From Dolomedes plantarius (taxonomy: Eukaryota; Arthropoda; Arachnida; Araneae; Dolomedidae): a stretch of DNA of 64,000 nt. This document shows, piece after piece, positions 57,561 to 64,000 of the stretch. The position numbers and the translations under genes are program-made. The stretch spans positions 105,501,545 to 105,565,544 of the forward strand of contig OU015495.1 in NCBI GenBank assembly GCA_907164885.2, given 5' to 3'. A model generated the notes under the pieces. That model did not search any database. It was not told the DNA's origin and saw nothing but the letters and a program-made list of their open reading frames with translations. Within the stretch, counting starts at the first letter, position 1, and each line of letters starts with the position of its first letter.

Positions 57561-58415
57561 AATAACCCGCGGAAGTTTCGTTAGAGGTGACTACATGAAA
57601 TATTAAAAATAAATAAATAAGAGTTGAAATATATTAGGAGACTCATTGCATTGGCAGATGACATAACTTTGTCAATATCCCGGCATTTTTACAGATGAAT
57701 AAATAAATTAATTAATTAATAACAAGAATGATAGAAATATTTACTAATAAAACGACAACCTTCCTTTTTGTATACGGATAGCCTAACCGCAAAATCAGAT
57801 TTTATGCTCTTAAAGTTACATAAACCTGTACATGACACGTTTCGAAGATCAAAACTGATTTATTTCCCCATTAGAGATTACTCTAAATCGACTCCTTACT
57901 CTGATATCAAGCATCATACTTTTACAAAAGAAAAATAATCGGTGACTGTTAATATAGAATGTCGAAAAGAATTTATTTCCTTACCAGTGCGTTATTCCTT
58001 ATTTATTATCCCTCTGATAGATAATTCGGGCACGTTTTATACATTTATATGTTCGGAAAATTACATTTAACGTAAGCTTTCACACCCCAAAATGTATCTT
58101 ATTAGCCGCATCAGATTACTTTACTTATTTTGACGTTGTTATCCGTCCTTCAAAGAGCTTAATGTTATTAAGGAGAGATCTTAAGGGAGGATTCAGAGAC
58201 CTTGAAAATCCATGTCGGTTGTCATATGAATGTCTGGCAGCGTCATGTGGAATGAAGGTTTCAGAAGTTGAATGGGATAAATATTATTAAGATATTACGA
58301 GAAGATTGTCGAACTTATCTTATCATAAATATAAAATGTATTGTTTTCATCAGTACTTCGCAGGGGATTTATTAAGCGTTGTTAAAGGATTGCGTAAATG
58401 TGTTGATAATTAGTA
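57561..58415. other. Unassigned AT-rich sequence
   Basis: Nothing recognised. Confidence 0.5.
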
Positions 58416-58417
58416 TA

Positions 58418-59986
58418 GGGTGAGTGTCCCTAATATCGCTTTCTCGTGTTTCCAAAGTACGATTCGCGCTATGTATGAGAAAATGCAGTAACTTCTTAGC
58501 TCTGGGTTTGTACTAACAGCGACACTAGCGGCAACACTCTTATCACTGACAACAGAAACTATATGGCATCGGAAGTTGTCTTGGCTGTTGTCTTCGTAAA
58601 TTTTGGCCCCAAAGAATCCAGTGAATGACCAGGTAGGTGCATCCAAATTCTAATTTTGCTTATACCATTTGATAGTGCATTAAACAGAGAATCCAGAGGT
58701 GCTATTATTTTTGAAAATATTTGCGTTTTAAACTTCGTTCTTAGCATGTTTGTGTTGACTGTGTTGTGTTCCTAATATCGTCTACCAGGTGATATTTGGA
58801 ACAGCTACTTTAATTAAAAATTAAATATTGCATTCTTGATTCCTTTCTGATTTTAGTTATTTTATTACACTTTCCGTTCTTTTTTGCTAGAGGCCTCTTG
58901 TCTAAGATGCCAAAGGAAATTAAAAATAGACTAAGATTAGAATAGTGGTGAGAAAGAACTTGGGATAAAACCTGTACTGACGGATGATTTAGAAAAGGAG
59001 CAAGTTAACTACTGCAAGGAAATGGAATCCAATTTGTTTGGTTTGACTCGAAACAATGTTAAGCAGATGACCTACCAACTTGCCTTGAGAAACAATCTTC
59101 CCCACCCCTTCTCTGAAAAAACAAACTCAGCTGGTCGAGAGTGACTGAATTCGTTTGTGAAAAGGAGCGCTTCCCAATTGACAATCCGAACTCCACAGTC
59201 ATTGTCGAGAGCTAGAATCCTAGGGTTCACTGAAAAAAATGTGAAATCCTTCTTCACAATTCTTAAAGCAGAACTTGAGAAAATTAAGTTCTACCCTACC
59301 AGAACTTTTAATGTTGACGAAACGGGCATTACATCTGTGCAAAGTAAAAATGTACATGTGATTTGCTCGAAATGGAAATCTGCTGTATACGAAATGACAT
59401 CGGCAGAGAGGGGGAAGCTGTGGATCAGGAGTGGCTCATGTGTACCTCCTGATTTCAGTGGAACCACAAAATATTGTGATGCAGCCAATGGAGAGCGCAG
59501 GAAACATATATGTTCCTTCTGTTTGAATGATTTAGTGGCGAAAATAGGTTTAAATTATTGGTATTACTTCTGTTTAACTTTTTCTACAATAGATTTTCTG
59601 TTCTTTGTTTTGTTTTTTATTTGAGTTTTTCTTCTTCTCTTTTTTCCCCCCCCCCCCCCCCCCTCATTCAACTCCAGCATTCAATCTTGCTCAGAAGGAC
59701 TTTGCTAGCGACGCCCTTTAACAGGTGCTCCTATTTCGCCTGCTAGGTGGTAACAGGAACAGAGGTAGGCGATATTAGAAGCGCTCTGGGATTCACTGGA
59801 AATTTCAATTCTTCCAATTTAGCTACATAACTTAAACTGGCACTGGTTTTGTAGCTGGTTGATCTCAGGATACCAAAGGAAATAGTTCTTAGGGATGTTC
59901 TTTGAGTTTCCTGCCTAATCAGAAACTAAAAAGTGGAGGAAATGTCGAAAAAAAGTTAGGGTAGGCGATATTTAGGACACTTACCT
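58418..59986 (+). mobile_element. pogo/Tigger-like DNA transposon, defective
   Basis: TA at 58416-58417 and 59987-59988. The TIRs are GGGTGAGTGTCCCTAATATC on the left and, in reverse complement, AGGTAAGTGTCCTAAATATC on the right. Subterminal copies of the CCTAATATCG motif occur near 58773. The 1.57-kb element is shorter than an autonomous pogo-like element, and its transposase is truncated. A pure C run at about 59646-59662 lies in the 3' part. Confidence 0.82.
58941..59480 (+). pseudogene. pogo/Tigger-like transposase fragment
   Basis: One frame reads through LTDDLEKEQVNYCKEMESNL, FGLTRNNVKQMTYQLALRNN, LPHPFSEKTNSAGRE, and after one stop LNSFVKRSASQLTIRTPQSL and SRARILGFTEKNV. This is the CENP-B/Tc5-type helix-turn-helix of the family. 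The catalytic part begins FNVDETGITSVQSK with the first Asp and continues to TSAERGKLW, then decays and ends. The stop at 59142-59144 is TGA where the family has Trp (AGxxWLNSF), a single G-to-A change. The rest of the DDE domain is missing, so the enzyme is inactive. Confidence 0.85.
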
Positions 59987-59989
59987 TAA

Positions 59990-60625
59990 AAGAAAATTAC
60001 TAATATTTAGCAATTTCAAAATAAATTCGAGAGAATGATTTAGTGCTAGAGAATAATATGTATTTCAAAATAGATAATAACAGTCGTTATAGTAATATGT
60101 ACATAAAATCCCAAAATCCCAGTTCCAAACTCCCAAAATTCCAAATTTGTTTTTAAAAATCACTACTTCTTAAGTATTTTCTATCTCTCTCGAAAATTTA
60201 CCGAAAATATCGTGTTGAAAATCCCATGGCAACAGCAATTTCAGTCATCGGATGCTGTGTAAACATTGTCTAAAAACCAACTGAAGATAAAGGAAGATAC
60301 CTCGTATTATACTGAAATGGACGATTTTACTACAAAATTATAATGGCTGAAGCTTGTGCATGGATTAAAATCCTTGTGTATCGCTGTTGAAGCTCCCACA
60401 AGCATTCTTTTCTCTGATATGAAGGAATGCAACTCTTCTTGGGAGTGTACTAAAATGCTTTTTGTGAGATACGAGAATTATATATACAATAAGTGTACCC
60501 TTTATGCGTTGCATACTGTTAAAATTTTTATTCTTTTTTATCATTAATGTCAAATATATATACATAATCAGATTTTTAGTTATAATGACAGTAGCATTAC
60601 TTATAAAATTGTTCATTTATATGGC
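59990..60625. other. Unassigned AT-rich sequence
   Basis: Nothing recognised. Confidence 0.5.
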
Positions 60626-60860
60626 ATGGTAATTCAGTGGATATGATGTTTTTCGGGTGTACTGAAAATTGTGGCTTGGATTCCTGGGCGGGCAATATTT
60701 CGGTTATTTATGAAAGAGTGATTACAGAAGTGGAAGACATGTATAAAATTGTTTATTGCTATTGCATTGTAATTCAGTGGGTATGGTGTTTTTCTGGAGT
60801 TCAGAAATTTGTGAATTGGATTCCTGGGCGAGCAATCTTTCGTTGTTGTTTTTTATCATT
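60626..60860. repeat. Diverged tandem duplication, about 140-bp period
   Basis: GTAATTCAGTGGATATGATG ... TTGGATTCCTGGGCGGGCAA is repeated as GTAATTCAGTGGGTATGGTG ... TTGGATTCCTGGGCGAGCAA about 140 bases downstream. The TGGTAATTCAGTGG part faintly resembles a pol III A box, but no B box is convincing. Confidence 0.7.
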
Positions 60861-60861
60861 A

Positions 60862-60863
60862 TT

Positions 60864-60905
<42 letters not shown>
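60862..60905. repeat. (TTA)n microsatellite
   Basis: ATTTATTT-type sequence passing into a TTA trinucleotide run. Confidence 0.95.
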
Positions 60906-61003
60906 TTATTTATTTATTTATTTTTAATGAAAGAGTGAATTAAAGACATGGAGGTTGTTTAAGAAATGCCCCAGCTGATATTGAGTGACTATTGAGCAAA
61001 ATA

Positions 61004-61216
61004 AGTTGTGAAGATCCCGCCCGCTACGAAGCCTTCGTGAAAGGTCACGAGATGGCATAGACTTCGCTCGGAGAAGGGGGTAATGGCGGATCCCTACCTC
61101 TTTGTGTTATGAGCGCAGTAAATGTGTAAATTATTTGTAAATAGTCATGCATTTGTATATGTTCGTCACTATGTCTATTAAAGTAGTATATCTTCAATGA
61201 TGGTAATCATTTTACA
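61004..61216 (+). repeat. Possible solo LTR
   Basis: Starts TGTGAAGATCCCGCCCGCTA and ends AATCATTTTACA, with a polyadenylation-like ATTAAA at about 61178 and a GC-richer first half. These are LTR-like features. No second LTR, clear target duplication, primer-binding site or coding region was found, so this stays tentative. Confidence 0.3.
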
Positions 61217-62432
61217 ACCCAAATAGGAAAGAACCAGCCGTGTTCTGGAACAGACACGATACAAGTGGCTTCCGTTTCGGTGAGGGAGAATGTAAAGTTC
61301 ATCAGTGACATGGTAGAGTTGTTCAGTAATTAGAAGAGTACCTTGCGATGCCGAAGATACTATTCCTCCCGTGGTGCTATTCCTCCCGTGAGTGTAGTTC
61401 ACTTTTGATGAGAGAAAAAAATATGAATACGATATTGAGGCGTTACAGATTTATTCCTCAAAAAAGAACAAGAAGTTTATGCTTATATTTTCTCTACTGA
61501 AAATAAAAAGTTTTCACTTTTACCATTGTCTGTTGTGTTACGAGATTATCTCTATTTCCGTCATTTAATACATAGAGTTCTTCTGAAACTGCATTGCTAG
61601 CTTGGAGATCTAGGGCTTTTAACCTTTATCGGATTTCCTAGAAACAATTTATAACAACAAATAATGCTTAGATAAGGGTCTAACAACAGATAAAAAGGTG
61701 ATAGAGGAAGCAATATTCCCTTCTGAATTCCAATTAGACCAGGCAATAAAATCAGATTTCTTAAAGGAATGTCGGAATGTTTTTTTCTCTCTCTACGGAA
61801 AAGTTTGCTTCTTTGATTTCCGGATAATCTCACAATTATCTCATAATCTTTTTCAACTGAAATGTGACTTAATGTCTAAGTAAAGGGATAAAAAAAATTC
61901 TCGTAGATTTAACCTCAAAAACATTAAAGGTTATAAAAAGCCTGTTGCTTCACTCTTAAAACGTACGTTATGAAGACTTCGATCTAATTTGAATATTTGA
62001 AATAAAGGTTTAATTAAATAGATATTTGTTTTCTGATAAATTAAATATTTCAAAGGGTCATTGTTATTAAGAATTAGAATCAGTCATACCTTGTTGCACC
62101 GATAAGTATTTTTGGGGGTTAGCTAAGGAGGGTTTCCATGACACCACTATTGGTTGATTTGCCTTCTTTCGAAAAACTTGACCATGTGCATTTTTCCTCA
62201 TAAAATCCCCATGTGTTCCCATGTGTCTCTATGAACTTGGGACTGTTTCCACATAATAAGGACTTTCCACATAGAGCGTAGGTTTGGACCAAATAGAGCC
62301 ACATTACAGATAGCTCTATTTTTCTGACAGTTAAGTTTTGCCGTAAACAAAGGCTTCGTCTTTTAGTCGACAGATAGCAGTAGTGAAGTTTGAAATTGTC
62401 ACATCTTCAATAGCTATGATTAATGACATATG

Positions 62433-62436
<4 letters not shown>
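61217..62436. other. Unassigned sequence
   Basis: No gene recognised. A 17-base duplication (TATTCCTCCCGTG) lies at about 61361-61390. Confidence 0.5.

Positions 62437-62492
<56 letters not shown>
62437..62492. repeat. (TA)n microsatellite
   Basis: Uninterrupted TA dinucleotide run. Confidence 0.95.
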
Positions 62493-62494
<2 letters not shown>

Positions 62495-63484
62495 AATAAG
62501 ATGAAAGAGAAAACCAGTAATAGCTCTAAAGCTACTTGAAGCCAGGAACATCCAACATGTAAAGAAAAGTATGAATAAGGTTTTTGACAGCATTTCTTCA
62601 TCAGCGGTGTCAATACTGTCTAATATATATTATTAAAATACCTGCAACAAAATATCCCTATTTTAAAGAAATTTATTTAATTCTGTTTCTTTTCATATCC
62701 CGTTTCCTTAGAAATATTGTTTCCTTAGAAATATGGTACAACTGTGCATCGTTTGCCTACGTTTAATTACTCAAAGACAAAGATGAATTTTATTGCTATA
62801 TTATAACCACCATACACAAATTCATGAGATAGAAGGTTCACAATGACCATAATATTTTTTTCCTTGTTATTCAGTCATTACCAATTCTTTTCACTCCGTT
62901 AAGTCCAAACTATACGTCAACACTTCCTGCAGGCCTGAAATAATGGGCATCTGAACAAATGTTTAACTTGATAATCATCTACATAATTTAGTATGTACGG
63001 TACGACTAAAAAAAACGTATAGAGGTAAAAATAAATGATTTCATTGTTAGTAAAAGTGTCACAAGCTACAAATGTATTCAAAGGTTTTAAGTGCAGAATG
63101 TCGTAACCAAAAAAAAGGGGGCGATAGCATATAAGGAAGAAAAAGTAACATTTTACTAAAATACAAATATAATTAATTCTCTCTTATACTGTCACTTTCC
63201 CTGATGGCATTGTTTTGCCATAACTACAGAACGAGCAAACCAAATCATAGACCTATAAATTGGGACTTTATATGACACTTAATAAATGAGAAAAAATAAC
63301 TTCGAACTTACTTTACAATAATATTTCAATAAACATAGCTACTTTATTTTTTATTTTCATACCATAAAAACTTATCACGAGCTAGTAAATGCGTCCAACT
63401 CACTTTCCCTCTGCCTCGTGCTAAACAAACTAACAAATCACAGCGGAAAAGGAAAATTATACTGATTCAAAGTGACCAGTGCTA
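62493..63484. other. Unassigned AT-rich sequence
   Basis: Nothing recognised. Confidence 0.5.
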
Positions 63485-63488
63485 TTAA

Positions 63489-63775
63489 GGCTGCTGTGTA
63501 CTAACCTTATTGGATTCGCTTACCTCAATGTTAACCTATGCAGAAAATTTGTCTTCTGTTTAAAACTGCATAAATGCTGATTATCCAATAAAAATGATAT
63601 TTTCAGATAGCCCGAACTTTTCTGCACTTTGCAACAGGATTCATTTTATAAATTTCATCCACGAAAGGAATTTATAGCGTTTAAAACACTCTATACCAGA
63701 TTTTTTTCTCTGATTAATTTATATTTTAAAATATTATTTGCATTTAAAAAAATTAAAAATGCCCCAAGGGGTACT
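63489..63775 (-). mobile_element. TTAA-flanked element, copy 2 (partial, reversed)
   Basis: Begins after TTAA (63485-63488) with GGCTGCTGTGTACTAACCTT and ACCTCAATGTTAACCTATG, the same end as the 21665-22080 element. The interior follows that element in reverse order (TTATCCAATAAAAATGATAT, CCCGAACTTTTCTGCA, GCGTTTAAAACACTCTA, TATTATTTGCATTT). The other terminal repeat is not recognisable before the similarity ends near 63775. Confidence 0.7.
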
Positions 63776-64000
63776 GACGTTTGGTTAAACTGCAATGTTT
63801 AAACAAATAGCAGATACATATTTGAAAAGACGTTAAATTTAAATGTTAAGGAAAGATAATTAAAGGAAGAATTAAAAAACACTATAAATCCGAACCAGTT
63901 GATAGAAATATAGAGCCATGCCGCTCCAGAAGGATTAACAAAACCCCGTCTCTAGTCATCTAAATCCTCAGTTCACAATATCTCAGAGATAATGGCTGCA

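Overview
This is a repeat-dominated, strongly AT-rich stretch of a eukaryotic nuclear genome, and I could not identify a single host gene in it. The repeat content points to an arthropod and most probably a spider: a Tc1-family transposase (start MPLRRVRRQYKQLSQFERG) of the kind I recall as abundant in orb-weaver genomes, several tRNA-derived SINE families with (AAC)n tails, and many long (TA)n tracts. The spider assignment is an inference; the arthropod-type repeat content is seen directly. There are no operons, CRISPR arrays, rRNA genes or convincing functional tRNA genes.

Layout. 1-5 kb: a TIR element around a (TA)n tract, then two non-autonomous Helitrons. 5.6-8 kb: a deleted mariner with recognisable TIRs, an antisense SINE, a Helitron fragment, a small MITE and a SINE remnant. 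10.5-16.7 kb: a SINE, a MITE with GGCCTGTTCACA-type ends, a TTAA-flanked MITE, a TIR element with a Tigger-like MITE inside, a third Helitron and a SINE. 21.7-26.4 kb: a TTAA-flanked element; a hAT-type element with a perfect 8-bp target duplication that carries a truncated LINE and a SINE; and a Tc1-like transposon in a (TA)n tract with a 329-codon open transposase frame. 30.4-35.9 kb: a SINE split by a TTAA element, a Helitron, a fold-back mariner derivative, a LINE fragment and a Tigger-type MITE. 37.7-40.2 kb: a Helitron with four tandem 5' ends and one 3' end. 41.3-48.6 kb: SINEs, an internally deleted mariner derivative splitting a SINE, a LINE 3' end, a second Tc1 copy with 168-bp TIRs inside an older inverted-repeat element, and a TTAA MITE. 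50.2-51.5 kb: a decayed interspersed repeat. 52.5-60 kb: a fifth Helitron, a SINE nested in a SINE, an RNase H remnant, a decayed Tc1-like element inside a MITE, and a pogo-like element. The last 4 kb are mostly unassigned, with a second copy of the 21.7-kb element.

How the parts relate. Autonomous families supply enzymes (Tc1, mariner, pogo, LINE RNase H domains), while most copies are passengers. The two best represented SINE families share their 3' ends with a LINE 3' end in the same window, which suggests one LINE mobilised both. Nested insertions with readable target duplications (hAT containing LINE and SINE; SINE in SINE; MITE in SINE; Tc1 in MITE) give a relative chronology. The most notable items are the tandem Helitron, the Tc1 pair with different terminal structures, and the MITEs that keep both ends of a transposase ORF. 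I found no evidence of a wholly new biological system.
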